Source: Prochlorococcus sp. AG-442-M23
GTDB lineage: Bacteria > Cyanobacteriota > Cyanobacteriia > PCC-6307 > Cyanobiaceae
Direction: 5' to 3'
Assembly: GCA_003209655.1 (NCBI GenBank)
Contig: QCPW01000001.1
Span: 372,001-436,000, forward strand
DNA length: 64,000 nucleotides
A model generated the notes under the pieces. It was not told where the DNA came from. It ran no database searches and was given only the letters and a program-made list of their open reading frames with translations. Shown in pieces: positions 18,395 through 28,179 of this stretch. Within the stretch, counting starts at the first letter, position 1. The number at the start of each line of letters is the position of its first letter. A program made the position numbers and the translations under genes.

Positions 18395-18781
18395 TTATTT
18401 TTTACCTAATACTGCTTTTGTTGTTTTCCCTAATCCCTCAAATGTCTGTGGAAGATAAGGTCCTTTGGCTAGTTTACCGCCAAGTTTTAAGCTTATACCT
18501 GCAAGAAATAAATCAATAAAAATTATTAAAAGTAGATTATATTCAGAACTCCAATTATTAAGCTTACTAAGGGTTAGATAAGAAATTATGTGAATACAGA
18601 TTAAGACCAATAATAATAATATAGCCCCTATGGTAAGAAATATTCCTCCGCTTATTAACCTTCGTTTTTCTCTATCGACTTCTTGAAGCGCTATTCGCAC
18701 ATGCAAATCCATTACAGAACTGGCAATTGCAGAGATTCTTGAAGCTGTATTAGCAAATTTTCCGCTTTTGGATTTATCCAT
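18395..18781 (-). CDS. Phage-holin-family/Holin-X-like membrane protein
   Basis: 128 aa with two adjacent transmembrane helices (about 47-69 and 80-98), a helical N-terminus that includes VMDLHVRIALQEVDREKRR, and a C-terminal GKTTKAVLGKK tail. The pattern fits the holin superfamily III/DUF1469 group, often paired with small membrane-anchored stress proteins. Its start lies directly after the stop of the 153-aa gene, so the two form a unit. No lytic function is implied. Confidence 0.65.
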   Translation of the reverse strand: MDKSKSGKFANTASRISAIASSVMDLHVRIALQEVDREKRRLISGGIFLTIGAILLLLVLICIHIISYLTLSKLNNWSSEYNLLLIIFIDLFLAGISLKLGGKLAKGPYLPQTFEGLGKTTKAVLGKK

Positions 18782-19243
18782 TTATTTTTTTCTACTATTG
18801 ATTAAACTACCTATTATTAATCCTATACCAGCAGCAATAGCAATAGATAAAATTGGTTTTTTTCTAATTGGATGTTCAATTTTTGGCCTCAAAGTATTAT
18901 TAAGTTCATCTAATAACTCTTCTAATTGACTTTCAATTGGTTCTATTTTTTCTGAAATTTCCCAATTATTTTCTTGAATAGAGTCAATGATATCAAATAA
19001 TTGATTTTTAATTCCACTTGCAGAGGAACCTGTATGATTTGCGATTACCCCAACTAAATCATCAATACTCCCTTTTGCTGTTTCAAGAGTTTGATGAGCA
19101 ATAGATGGCCATTTTTCTTTTATTAATGGAATTAATCTATCAATTTTTTCACGTACCCATTTTTCTGAAATGCCTTCTTTCTCTGGCATAGCAGCATCGT
19201 CAACTTTTTCTTTAACTTCTTTGGGAGGATGCAAAGATTCCAT
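18782..19243 (-). CDS. Tail-anchored helical protein, DUF883/ElaB-like
   Basis: 153 aa: a charged, helical N-terminal region (about 1-125) and one C-terminal membrane anchor (PILSIAIAAGIGLIIGSLI) ending in SRKK. This layout resembles the ElaB/YqjD (DUF883) proteins that tether to the inner membrane, though sequence similarity is loose. It is the first gene of the pair with the holin-like protein. Confidence 0.6.
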   Translation of the reverse strand: MESLHPPKEVKEKVDDAAMPEKEGISEKWVREKIDRLIPLIKEKWPSIAHQTLETAKGSIDDLVGVIANHTGSSASGIKNQLFDIIDSIQENNWEISEKIEPIESQLEELLDELNNTLRPKIEHPIRKKPILSIAIAAGIGLIIGSLINSRKK

Positions 19244-19431
19244 TAATCCACCAGCGTTACCTTTAGAGTAGTCTTTATTCTCTTAATTTGAAACCCTTCT
19301 ATAGAGATTTTTTTTTAATAACAAAGCAATATTCATATAAAAGTTTATTTACATTTCATTTATCTATCCTGATCTGTAATGAGGTTTTGTTAAGCTGTTA
19401 CTGATTTAATTAATTTAAGTTTTATTTCATC

Positions 19432-19569
19432 ATGTATATCACACTTGCAGCAATTATTTTTGCATCACGTACAATTCCAACAGATTTTGGATTGGTAGCA
19501 GCAGCTATTGCAGGGGCTGGTAGTTTGCTATTTATTGCTTTGAGATTTGTTCCTGATGCAGGTAATTAG
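19432..19569 (+). CDS. 45-aa single-pass membrane protein
   Basis: ATG-started ORF encoding a short N-terminal hydrophobic stretch, then RTIPTDFG and one transmembrane helix (about 21-40, LVAAAIAGAGSLLFIALRFV), ending PDAGN. Size, topology and composition resemble small photosystem subunits; a distant Psb30/Ycf12-like pattern is conceivable, but I cannot assign it. It stands alone upstream of the LigD-phosphoesterase-like gene. Confidence 0.6.
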   Translation: MYITLAAIIFASRTIPTDFGLVAAAIAGAGSLLFIALRFVPDAGN

Positions 19570-19656
19570 CTCCCCCATTTTTAAATTAGATATCATTTTT
19601 TTGCTCATCTTTGGAATTGACTATTGAAATAAAATAATTTTTTGTTGCTCTAGATA

Positions 19657-20019
19657 ATGAATAGATGGGTTTTACTCGAACATAAGATACTTCTTAGTAA
19701 TGTACCTGATATACACTATGATTTTCTTGTAGAAGATCATTCAGATTGTTATACCTGGAAATTGTATGAAATACCTTTAATTAATAAAGGCTTTGTTAAA
19801 ATCACAAGACAACCAAATCATAGATTAGTGTGGCTTTCAAGAGTTGAATATCAACTTTCTAATAATAGAGGATTTGTAAAAAGAATTGATCGTGGAACTT
19901 TCTCTGATATTTTTTATGATCAGGACTTACAAGTACTTAAAATTATTTTGAAAGGTAAACTACTCCATGGTTTATTAACAATTAATGGAAATTTTTGTCA
20001 ATTAACGAAAAATAATTAA
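19657..20019 (+). CDS. LigD 3'-phosphoesterase-domain-like protein
   Basis: 120 aa that I read as a stand-alone relative of the phosphoesterase (LigD_N) domain: WVLLEH near the start, then IHYDFLVE, a TWKLYE strand, NHRLVWLSRVEY and a C-terminal KIILKGKLLHGLLTI. In active LigD phosphoesterases the HYDxRLE motif carries a catalytic arginine; here that position is Leu (HYDFLVE), so activity is doubtful. No Ku or LigD ligase gene is nearby. The match is by motif order only and could be wrong. Confidence 0.5.
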   Translation: MNRWVLLEHKILLSNVPDIHYDFLVEDHSDCYTWKLYEIPLINKGFVKITRQPNHRLVWLSRVEYQLSNNRGFVKRIDRGTFSDIFYDQDLQVLKIILKGKLLHGLLTINGNFCQLTKNN

Positions 20020-20095
20020 TTTGTTTTTAGACATAATCTTAATATTTCGCTTGAGATTTTTTGAAAAGTAGCTATTCTTATTTAGCTATTGTGAC

Positions 20096-23000
20096 TTGCG
20101 ATTGGTATACATCAATCAGGTCGAGTTTGAAAATTTTAAATCTTTCGGGGGTACCATTAAAATTCCCCTTGAAGAGGGATTTACTGTGGTGACTGGTCCA
20201 AATGGATCTGGTAAAAGTAATATTTTGGATGGAATTTTGTTTTGTTTAGGCTTATCAAATAGCAGAGGCATGAGAGCCGAGAGATTACCAGATTTAATAA
20301 ATAATTCGAAAGTAAAAGAAGGTAAATCTTCAGAGACGTTTGTTTCTGTAAAATTTAATATTCAAGATTGGTCTCCAAGGGAAGATATTCCACCTTTAGA
20401 GTTAGAAGAAGAAGATATTACACTTAATAAAAATCAAAAAGAATGGGTAGTTTCTAGAAAATTGCGGCTTATGCCTGGGGGTTCTTATGCATCAACTTAT
20501 ACTTCTGATGGGCGTCAATGTACTTTACAACAAATACAAAAACTTCTCAGAGATATAAGTGTTGATCCAGAAGGCAGTAATGTAGTGATGCAGGGAGATG
20601 TCACAAGAATAGTATCTATGAATAATAAGGAAAGGAGAACACTTATTGATGAATTGGCAGGTGTAGCTCTTTTTGATAGCAGAATTGAACAAACGCATTC
20701 AAAACTTAATGATGTTTTTGAAAGACAAGAAAGATGCGAAATTTTAGAAAAAGAATTGCAATCTAGTAAAATAAAACTTGAAAAAGAATGTGAAAAAGCA
20801 AAAAAATATAGGGAGTTAAAGGAAAAACTTTTTCATATTAGGGAGATTGAAAAAATACTTTTATTAGATAAGCAAATTCAAAATATTGAATTAATTAAGA
20901 AAAAATCTATTGAATTGGATGATAATAAAGTTTTATTCAATCAACAAAAGGAATTAATTAGCAAAGAAATTATTGTATTGCAAGACGCAATGAAAGTCAT
21001 GATTGCTGAATTAAAAGAAAAAGGAGAAGATAACCTAATTAAAGTAAATTCTGATATTGGGAGTATAAATTCAAATTTAAGAGAATTAGAAAGAATAGCT
21101 GTTGTTAATAAACAGGAAGGCACTAAATTGCAAGAGCAAAGGGATAAGATAGTAATATCAAAAAAAAATATTGAGTTAGAAAAAAATCAACAAGAGAACT
21201 TTAATGATAAGTATCTAGAAAAATTAAACTTAGAGATTCAAGCTCTCACTTTAAAGCATCAGTTATCTAGAAAAAAACTTTCTGATGCTGCAGGAGAATC
21301 CGGCGAATTTTCAAAGCAAAGTATGAAGTTGAATAATGAGTTGGAAAATATAAAATCTTTAATCCAACCTCTTGAATCCAGTAAAAGAAATATAGAAGAG
21401 GAAAATATACAAATTAATATTCAAAAAGACGAAATAACTTCTCACATAGATGTTCTAAATTCAGAAAAACAAAAACTATTAGAATCTAATCGTATTAATG
21501 GACAATCAACTGATACAAAAAACCTCAGATTGAGTAATATTAGATCTGAAATTGAGACTGTAAAAGTCGAAATAGAGGTATTAAATAAAACTAAATTAAG
21601 GCTTAATAACGAACAATTAAGGCTTGAAAAGGATTTATCAAGATGTGAAAGCAGAAAAGAGGCTATAAGTGAAACGAGGGGATCATACGCATTAAGAGTT
21701 CTGTTAGAGGCAGGTCTCGAGGGGATACATGGATATGTAGCTCAATTGGCTGCAGTAAATGAAAAGCATAGGTATGCATTGGAAATTGCAGCAGGCAATA
21801 GACTGGGACAAATTGTTGTTGATAATGACACTATTGCGTCAAGGGCAATTGAAATTCTTAAAAAAAAGAAAGCAGGAAGATTAACTTTTCTTCCACTTAA
21901 TAGAATTAAAAGTTACAAAAAGAATTTCGCTCTTACAAGATTTGAAAATTCTAAAGAGCATGGATTTGTAGAAAAAGCTATTAATTTAATTGATTGCGAG
22001 CATGTTTATGCAGATGTTTTTAAATACGTTTTTGGTGATACATTAGTTTTCTCTGATTTAGAGTCGGCAAAATTATCTCAACAAAAAATTAGAATTGTGA
22101 CTTTGAGTGGAGAACTATTAGAAGTTAGCGGTGCAATTACTGGAGGTAGTAAAGTTAATAAAGATCTAGCTTACAGGTTTGGAACAAATAATGATATTGA
22201 TGAGGCTCACCCTATAAAACAACGACTATCAGTAATTGGAGAAGCTTTGAGGAAATCAGATAATGATTTGTTAACTAAAACTAATAATCTTAATAAGCTG
22301 AATGTTATTCAAAGGGAAGTATTAGAGGATTGCGTGTCTTCTAATAAAGAAATTGAAGTAAATAATAATTCTCTACAAGTCTTGATGCAAAGGATTGAGG
22401 AGAATAAAGCGAGGTTAAACAATCTTATTAGCCAAAGTAATTTATTGAATAAAAAGTTTAATCTTATTGAAAATGAAATAAAACCCTTAAAAAAACAGCT
22501 AGATGAACTGGATTTAAATCTTAAAAAGAATTATGCAGATAATCAAACATCTTCTTTAATGAATCATAGCAATGAGTTCGACAATTTAGATAAAAAACTT
22601 GCATTATTGATTCAAGAGAAAGATGAATTATTAAATAAAAAAAATCAATTTGTTTTAAACAAAGAACGTATAAAAAATCAGTTAAATCTAATATCTCTTC
22701 AAGAAAAGAATCTACAGGAATCTGTCAAGGAACTTTCCAAGACCCATAATGAATGGATCAAGAAAAGAGATAATTACAAAAAAGAGCTTGTAAGTCTTAA
22801 TGATCAAAGATCTGAACTTGAAAAGGATCTCGGAATATTAAGAAGAAAAAGAGATGAATTGAATTCGTCAATTTCTAATAAAAGACAAGAAATTAATGAG
22901 CTTACTGTGAAGTTGGAATATCTCGAAAGAGATATAAGTTCTCTAAATGAGGAAATGCGTAGTGAGACTATTAAGTTAGAAAATTATAAAAAAGATCTAC

Positions 23001-23686
23001 CTGATCCTCTGCCTACCCTAGGTGAATATGAGGGTAAGACTCTTGATGAACTTCAGTCAGAGATCGTAATGATTAATGCAAAAATAGAAAGTTTAGAACC
23101 GGTAAATATGTTAGCTCTTGATGAATTAGAGAAATTAACCGAAAGATTAAATGATTTGATGGAAAGATTAGAAGTTTTATCGCACGAGAGATCTGAATTG
23201 TTATTAAGAATAGAAACTGTTGCAACTATGAGACAAGAAGCATTTATGCAGGCATTCGTCGAAGTTGATAAACATTTTAGGGAAATCTTTGCTAATTTAT
23301 CTGATGGAGATGGGTTTTTACAACTAGAAAATCCTGACTCTCCTTTGGAGGGAGGTTTAACTTTAGTGGCTCATCCTAAAGGTAAAAATGTTAGAAGATT
23401 AGCTTCAATGTCAGGTGGTGAAAAATCATTAACTGCTTTGAGCTTCTTATTTGCTTTGCAAAAATATAAGCCTTCTCCTTTTTATGCATTAGATGAAGTT
23501 GATAGTTTTTTAGATGGTATTAACGTTGAGAGATTATCAAAATTGATATCAAGTCAATCATCAAATGCACAATTTATAGTCGTAAGCCACAGAAGGCCTA
23601 TGATAAGTGCATCTGAACGAACAATTGGTGTTGCTCAAGCAAGAGGTGCTAATACTCAAGTTGTTGGATTACCAAATGCTGCATAA
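20096..23686 (+). CDS. smc: Chromosome segregation protein SMC
   Basis: Structural maintenance of chromosomes ATPase that, with ScpA and ScpB, organises and condenses the nucleoid. The 1196 aa show Walker A GPNGSGKS (34-41), a long coiled coil, the hinge (about 525-680, with GSYALRVLLEAGLEGIHGYV at its start), a second coiled coil, the ABC signature SMSGGEKS (near 1105) and Walker B FYALDEVDSFLDG. The start is TTG at 20096, so MRLVYINQVEFENFKSF is the N-terminus. Followed by the PRC-barrel gene after 45 bases. Confidence 0.97.
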   Translation: MRLVYINQVEFENFKSFGGTIKIPLEEGFTVVTGPNGSGKSNILDGILFCLGLSNSRGMRAERLPDLINNSKVKEGKSSETFVSVKFNIQDWSPREDIPPLELEEEDITLNKNQKEWVVSRKLRLMPGGSYASTYTSDGRQCTLQQIQKLLRDISVDPEGSNVVMQGDVTRIVSMNNKERRTLIDELAGVALFDSRIEQTHSKLNDVFERQERCEILEKELQSSKIKLEKECEKAKKYRELKEKLFHIREIEKILLLDKQIQNIELIKKKSIELDDNKVLFNQQKELISKEIIVLQDAMKVMIAELKEKGEDNLIKVNSDIGSINSNLRELERIAVVNKQEGTKLQEQRDKIVISKKNIELEKNQQENFNDKYLEKLNLEIQALTLKHQLSRKKLSDAAGESGEFSKQSMKLNNELENIKSLIQPLESSKRNIEEENIQINIQKDEITSHIDVLNSEKQKLLESNRINGQSTDTKNLRLSNIRSEIETVKVEIEVLNKTKLRLNNEQLRLEKDLSRCESRKEAISETRGSYALRVLLEAGLEGIHGYVAQLAAVNEKHRYALEIAAGNRLGQIVVDNDTIASRAIEILKKKKAGRLTFLPLNRIKSYKKNFALTRFENSKEHGFVEKAINLIDCEHVYADVFKYVFGDTLVFSDLESAKLSQQKIRIVTLSGELLEVSGAITGGSKVNKDLAYRFGTNNDIDEAHPIKQRLSVIGEALRKSDNDLLTKTNNLNKLNVIQREVLEDCVSSNKEIEVNNNSLQVLMQRIEENKARLNNLISQSNLLNKKFNLIENEIKPLKKQLDELDLNLKKNYADNQTSSLMNHSNEFDNLDKKLALLIQEKDELLNKKNQFVLNKERIKNQLNLISLQEKNLQESVKELSKTHNEWIKKRDNYKKELVSLNDQRSELEKDLGILRRKRDELNSSISNKRQEINELTVKLEYLERDISSLNEEMRSETIKLENYKKDLPDPLPTLGEYEGKTLDELQSEIVMINAKIESLEPVNMLALDELEKLTERLNDLMERLEVLSHERSELLLRIETVATMRQEAFMQAFVEVDKHFREIFANLSDGDGFLQLENPDSPLEGGLTLVAHPKGKNVRRLASMSGGEKSLTALSFLFALQKYKPSPFYALDEVDSFLDGINVERLSKLISSQSSNAQFIVVSHRRPMISASERTIGVAQARGANTQVVGLPNAA

Positions 23687-23731
23687 TCTCACTTTTTTTA
23701 ATTTTTACGTCAGAATAACATAAACATATTT

Positions 23732-24769
23732 ATGAGTTTGTCGAACACTTCCACAAATAATAATCGCAGCAATTCCGTCCCTAGCGAACGCCTATGGTTG
23801 AGGTCTGAACTTATGGGAACACAAGTGATTACTACTGACACTGGTAGGAGATTAGGGGTAGTAGGTGAAGTTGTTGTAGATATTGATAGGAGAGAGGTAG
23901 TTGCTTTAGGTCTTAGAGATAATCCTCTTACAAGATTTTTGCCAGGTTTACCTAAATGGATGCCTCTTGAAAGCATAAAGCAGGTTGGAGATGTAATTTT
24001 AGTGGATTCTTTAGATTCTTTGAACGATGAGTTTGCTCCTGAAAGATATGGGAAAGTTATTAATTGCCAGGTTATTACAGAATCTGGTCAGCTTCTTGGT
24101 AGAGTTCTTGGGTTTTCTTTCGATATTGAAACTGGGGATTTAATTTCTCTTGTGATGGGTGCTGTAGGAGTTCCCCTTTTAGGTGAGGGTGTTTTAAGTA
24201 CTTGGGAAATTCCTGTAGATGAGATAGTAAGTAGTGGTACTGACAGAATAATTGTTTATGAAGGAGCAGAAGAAAAACTGAATCAATTAAGTAGCGGATT
24301 ACTCGAGAAACTAGGAGTAGGAGGTTCCTCTTGGGAAGAAACGGAAAGTAATAGATACACAGCAAATCTTGTTCCTGTAGAGAATCAGCTATTGTCAGGT
24401 TCCGAATCAGAAGAGAAAAATATTTTAATGGAAGAACTAAAAGAGGAAGACTCAATGGAAGAAGAATACGAAGATGAAATGGAATATGTAGAAATTGAAA
24501 CTGAAAGAGAAAAAATCAATAATAAAAAACAACTTTATTTGGATAATGACTTTTCCGGAAACTTAGAAACTCAAATTGATGAAGAAAATAAAATTCCTGA
24601 AGAAAATTCGACAGAATTTGTCGTTGAAAGTAAAACTAGTTCTAAGAGAGCCTCAAAAAGACCAATACAAAGATCTAAGGAACCTATAGATATTGAACCT
24701 TTTGAAGATAAAAAAATAGTCATTGAAAATCAGGATTCAGAATCTTTTGAAATTGATGATCCTTGGTAA
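23732..24769 (+). CDS. PRC-barrel domain protein
   Basis: 345 aa with two PRC-barrel repeats (about 25-100 and 108-180), seen in LGVVGEVVVDIDRREVVALGL and LLGRVLGFSFDIETGDLISL. An acidic, low-complexity C-terminal half follows (Glu-rich near 225-265). PRC barrels mediate RNA or protein contacts, as in RimM and photosynthetic reaction centre H subunits. Cyanobacterial homologues often lie beside smc, as here; the role is unknown. It ends one base before the convergent LpxB-like gene. Confidence 0.85.
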   Translation: MSLSNTSTNNNRSNSVPSERLWLRSELMGTQVITTDTGRRLGVVGEVVVDIDRREVVALGLRDNPLTRFLPGLPKWMPLESIKQVGDVILVDSLDSLNDEFAPERYGKVINCQVITESGQLLGRVLGFSFDIETGDLISLVMGAVGVPLLGEGVLSTWEIPVDEIVSSGTDRIIVYEGAEEKLNQLSSGLLEKLGVGGSSWEETESNRYTANLVPVENQLLSGSESEEKNILMEELKEEDSMEEEYEDEMEYVEIETEREKINNKKQLYLDNDFSGNLETQIDEENKIPEENSTEFVVESKTSSKRASKRPIQRSKEPIDIEPFEDKKIVIENQDSESFEIDDPW

Positions 24770-26038
24770 TTAGCTAAGCCTTTTGATTGAGTTAAAAATA
24801 ATGTAAGCTAATTTTTTAATAGCACCAGTTTCTCCTCGTTGTTTTGATAAATATCCTTTTTGCCTTTTTAAATATTTTTTGTTTTCCATCAAAAATAGAG
24901 CCTCCTCAGCGATTTGTTTGGGTGATATATTGCCTATTCTTTCAGGGACAATAAACTTTTTAGCTTTTATATTTGGCCAAGCAAAAAATTTTTTCTTCTT
25001 TAAATACCAATTTTTAGTTATAAAAGTAAATAATTTATTGATGAAAGAAATTTTTCCAAGTATTCCGAAGACACCGTCCCAAGCATTCATTACATTTAAA
25101 TGTTGAGTAGGGAGTACAACTATCATAGGTAAATTCAAAGCTGCTAATTCTGCAGTGTTTGCTCCAACTGTAGTTATTGCAAGATCACATTTTTGAAGTA
25201 CCTCATAGCAAGGATGTTTATTAACAAGAAAAATTTTTGTGTTGTTTGATGTTTCAATACTGAATTTAAAAATTGAATTTTTTATAGGTTTAATATGTTT
25301 TATTTTGGATGAATAATATTTTGCAATACGATTTTGATCACTTTGAAAGTATAAATATTCGCTTATAGTAGTTGTTGGAGCCATAGGAATAATTAAGTTA
25401 ATATTTTTATTTTTGTTATTAATATGATCTGCTATTTCCAGAAAGTAAGGAACACCTACCGAGAGCTTTGCTTTTTTAGAACCCGGAAGTAATGCAATAA
25501 ACTTTTCAGCTTTAAGATTCAAAGATATTTCATTATTAGTCGTGATATCTGCCATTAAATCACCAATAACTTGACATTTGTATCTATATTTTTTGGGAAT
25601 GTTTTTTTTAACTTTTATATTCATTGCTGCAATTATGTCGTTCCAACGTGGCCATCTTGAAATCCATTCAGCATATGTGATGTTGATATAACCTAATCTT
25701 TTTGCTAATAATACACTCCAAAATTGATCACCCCCAAGAAAAATAACAATCCCTTTTTGTGGCCATTTTGCATATTTGTAGGGCCATATTATTAATTTCC
25801 AAAAAGTTTCTGCTTTAGTAATCACTTCAAATTTATTCCATGATTTCGCAACTTTATATTCAGAGCCAGTAGCATTTGGACAAGGCACTAGAATCAAATT
25901 TAAAGAGTAATTTAACCTTTCATTTATTTTGTAGGAACAATTTATTTTATTTAAATTATCAACTATTGGCCTTACCCACGTAGACAACTCTCCGGGTCCA
26001 TTAGTAATAATTAATACTGCAATTGATTTTTTTTTCAT
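24770..26038 (-). CDS. Lipid-A-disaccharide-synthase-related (LpxB-like) protein
   Basis: Glycosyltransferase-B-like protein of the cyanobacterial LpxB-related family. The 422 aa start at the ATG at 26038 (KKKSIAVLIITNGPGELSTW); a longer frame would run into the tRNA-Leu, so the short start is right. Visible family stretches are VIFLGGDQFW, VIGDLMAD, IALLPGSKKAKLSVG and TTVGANTAELAALNLPMIVVLPTQ. It is more divergent than true LpxB, and whether this cell makes lipid A cannot be judged here. It converges on the PRC-barrel gene. Confidence 0.82.
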   Translation of the reverse strand: MKKKSIAVLIITNGPGELSTWVRPIVDNLNKINCSYKINERLNYSLNLILVPCPNATGSEYKVAKSWNKFEVITKAETFWKLIIWPYKYAKWPQKGIVIFLGGDQFWSVLLAKRLGYINITYAEWISRWPRWNDIIAAMNIKVKKNIPKKYRYKCQVIGDLMADITTNNEISLNLKAEKFIALLPGSKKAKLSVGVPYFLEIADHINNKNKNINLIIPMAPTTTISEYLYFQSDQNRIAKYYSSKIKHIKPIKNSIFKFSIETSNNTKIFLVNKHPCYEVLQKCDLAITTVGANTAELAALNLPMIVVLPTQHLNVMNAWDGVFGILGKISFINKLFTFITKNWYLKKKKFFAWPNIKAKKFIVPERIGNISPKQIAEEALFLMENKKYLKRQKGYLSKQRGETGAIKKLAYIIFNSIKRLS

Positions 26039-26064
26039 TGCAGTTAATCCAAGATAAGTTAAAT

Positions 26065-26145
26065 GCGGACGGCGAGACTTGAACTCGCAAGGCCTAGGCC
26101 ACACGCTCCTTAGACGTGCGCGTCTACCAATTCCGCCACGTCCGC
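26065..26145 (-). tRNA. tRNA-Leu, anticodon AAG
   Basis: 81-nt class II tRNA with a long variable arm. The 7-bp acceptor stem is GCGGACG/CGTCCGC, the D-loop has AATTGGTAGA, and the T-loop reads TTCAAGT. The anticodon stem is CACGT/GCGTG and its 7-base loop is CTAAGGA. With U33 at the second position, the anticodon is AAG followed by G37, as expected for a CUN-reading Leu tRNA. A34 would need deamination to inosine. CCA is not encoded. Confidence 0.93.
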
Positions 26146-26413
26146 AAAGGGTTTTCGAACACAGGCGAGTTATTAAACCACTAAGTCATCATACATTAAT
26201 CGTATTAAATTGCGATACCATTTTGTTTATCTAATTCATTAATACTTATCTATTTACTAATTTTTTCTATTGCATAAAACAAATAATTATCCACATATAA
26301 CGTTTGAGGTTGTATTCTAAACCAATGCATTCTTCAAATTCAAAAAAATTTATTGAATAATTTCTAAGTTTTTTAATTTAAATTCATTTTTACTTCTTAA
26401 ATTTAATTTTGTA

Positions 26414-27763
26414 ATGGTTGAAAAAGTTTTAATTGCTAATCGTGGAGAAATAGCTTTACGAATTATCAGAAGTTGTAGAGAGCTTGATATCGCAACTGTT
26501 GCTGTATATAGCACAGTAGATAAAAAAGCATTGCATGTTCAGTTGGCTGATGAAGCAGTTTGTGTTGGGGACTCGTTAAGTAACAAGAGTTATTTAAATA
26601 TTCCTAATATTTTAGCCGCCGCTACATCTAGGGGTGTTGATGCTATTCATCCAGGTTATGGTTTTCTTGCTGAAAATGATAAATTTGCTGAAATGTGTAA
26701 GGATCATGGCATAACATTTATTGGACCATCTTCAAATGCTATTAGATCAATGGGAGATAAATCTACTGCTAAAGAGACTATGGAGAGAGTGGGAGTTCCC
26801 ACTGTACCAGGAAGTAAAGGTTTATTATCAAGTGTTGAAGAGGCCTATAAAATGGCCGAGGATATTGGATATCCGGTAATTATAAAAGCCACAGCTGGAG
26901 GAGGAGGTAGAGGAATGAGGTTAGTTGAAAATAAATCTAATTTAGAAAAAATGTTTAAAGCGGCTCAAGGGGAAGCGGAAGCTGCATTTGGTAATGATGG
27001 TTTATACATGGAGAAATTTATAAATAAGCCAAGGCACGTAGAAATTCAAATCTTAGCTGATAGGGCTGGAAATGTAATTCATCTTGGTGAAAGAGATTGT
27101 TCTGTACAAAGGAGACACCAAAAATTACTCGAAGAATCTCCTAGCCCAGCTATTAATCATTTTCTAAGGGAAAAAATGGGTAAGGCAGCAATCGCTGCAG
27201 CAAAAAGTATCTCTTATGAAGGAGCAGGTACTGTTGAATTTTTAGTTGATGATGATGATAATTTTTATTTTATGGAAATGAATACAAGAATTCAAGTGGA
27301 ACACCCAGTAACTGAAATGGTTACAGGAGTTGATCTTATTGCTGAACAAATCAAAATAGCTGGAGGAGATAATTTAGGATTTGATCAAGATGACATTAAA
27401 TTAAATGGACATGCTATTGAATGCAGAATTAATGCTGAGGATCCTTCCCATAATTTTCGTCCATCGCCAGGAAAAATAACAGGATGGCTTCCTCCAGGGG
27501 GTCCAGGGGTAAGGGTTGATAGTCATGTTTATACTGGTTACGAAATCCCTCCATTTTATGATTCACTTATAGGTAAATTAATAGTTTGGGGTAAGGATCG
27601 TAATACTGCTATAAAAAGAATGAATAGAGCATTAAATGAATGTGCTGTTACAGGAATACCAACAACAATTAATTTTCATTTAAATCTTCTTAATAAGACT
27701 AAATTTATGGAAGGGAAAATTCATACTAAATATGTAGAAGAAGAGTTATTACCCAACTATTAA
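26414..27763 (+). CDS. accC: Acetyl-CoA carboxylase, biotin carboxylase subunit
   Basis: ATP-dependent carboxylation of biotin on the carrier AccB, the first half-reaction of fatty-acid synthesis. The 449 aa are standard for AccC: an N-terminal domain starting [14 protein letters not shown], an ATP-grasp domain with [12 protein letters not shown], and the [15 protein letters not shown] signature near 288-302. accB is not adjacent. About 270 bases of AT-rich, apparently gene-free sequence precede it. Confidence 0.98.
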   Translation: MVEKVLIANRGEIALRIIRSCRELDIATVAVYSTVDKKALHVQLADEAVCVGDSLSNKSYLNIPNILAAATSRGVDAIHPGYGFLAENDKFAEMCKDHGITFIGPSSNAIRSMGDKSTAKETMERVGVPTVPGSKGLLSSVEEAYKMAEDIGYPVIIKATAGGGGRGMRLVENKSNLEKMFKAAQGEAEAAFGNDGLYMEKFINKPRHVEIQILADRAGNVIHLGERDCSVQRRHQKLLEESPSPAINHFLREKMGKAAIAAAKSISYEGAGTVEFLVDDDDNFYFMEMNTRIQVEHPVTEMVTGVDLIAEQIKIAGGDNLGFDQDDIKLNGHAIECRINAEDPSHNFRPSPGKITGWLPPGGPGVRVDSHVYTGYEIPPFYDSLIGKLIVWGKDRNTAIKRMNRALNECAVTGIPTTINFHLNLLNKTKFMEGKIHTKYVEEELLPNY

Positions 27764-27785
27764 AAACTAGATATACAGATTTTCC

Positions 27786-28100
27786 TTAACTAATGCTATG
27801 TTGCATAGCAAGTTTGATTAAACCTTGTTGACCAACTAATATTTCTCTAAGAAAACTTATTATTCCTATCCAAATAACTGGACCGACATCTACTCCTCCA
27901 ATAGGAGGAATTATTTTTCTTGTAAAATTTAATATAGGACTTGTTGGAATTGCAATCAATAACCATAAACCTTTATTTAAATCAACTTTTGGATACCAGG
28001 TTAATATTAATCTCATTAAAAAAATTAGTGTTAGGAATGATAAAAGAATTCCTAGAGCAACATCTAGAATTGGTAGATAACTTAGAAACAACGAAATCAC
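27786..28100 (-). CDS. YggT-family membrane protein
   Basis: 104 aa with two main hydrophobic regions (about 8-33 and 76-90) and the conserved central stretch LILTWYPKVDLNKG, then ILNFTRKIIPPIGGVDVGPVIW. YggT proteins are small integral membrane proteins; the plant/cyanobacterial CCB3 relatives help heme attachment to cytochrome b6. That role is inference here. It is divergent from psbX. Confidence 0.85.
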   Translation of the reverse strand: MISLFLSYLPILDVALGILLSFLTLIFLMRLILTWYPKVDLNKGLWLLIAIPTSPILNFTRKIIPPIGGVDVGPVIWIGIISFLREILVGQQGLIKLAMQHSIS

Positions 28101-28179
28101 AATATTTAATTCATCTTAATAAATATCCCATAAGTTAGGTTTTAATTCGTATTATAAATTCAGAATTTAATTTAAAAAA

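Noticed and set aside
18395-18781. Prophage holin as a sign of a prophage
   Set aside because: The holin-like fold is shared by ordinary small membrane proteins; no lysin, capsid or integrase gene is nearby.
23710-24455. Minus-strand ORFs of 88 and 126 codons inside the PRC-barrel gene
   Set aside because: They are antisense shadows; the plus-strand frame has clear domain sequence throughout.
26039-26104. N-terminal extension of the LpxB-like protein
   Set aside because: The 22 extra codons overlap the tRNA-Leu; the ATG at 26038 gives a normal start.
26287-26295. Perfect DnaA-box-like ttatccaca upstream of accC
   Set aside because: It is a single site, with no cluster of boxes, no dnaA or dnaN nearby and no AT-rich unwinding pattern beyond the background. 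One such match in 64 kb can be chance.
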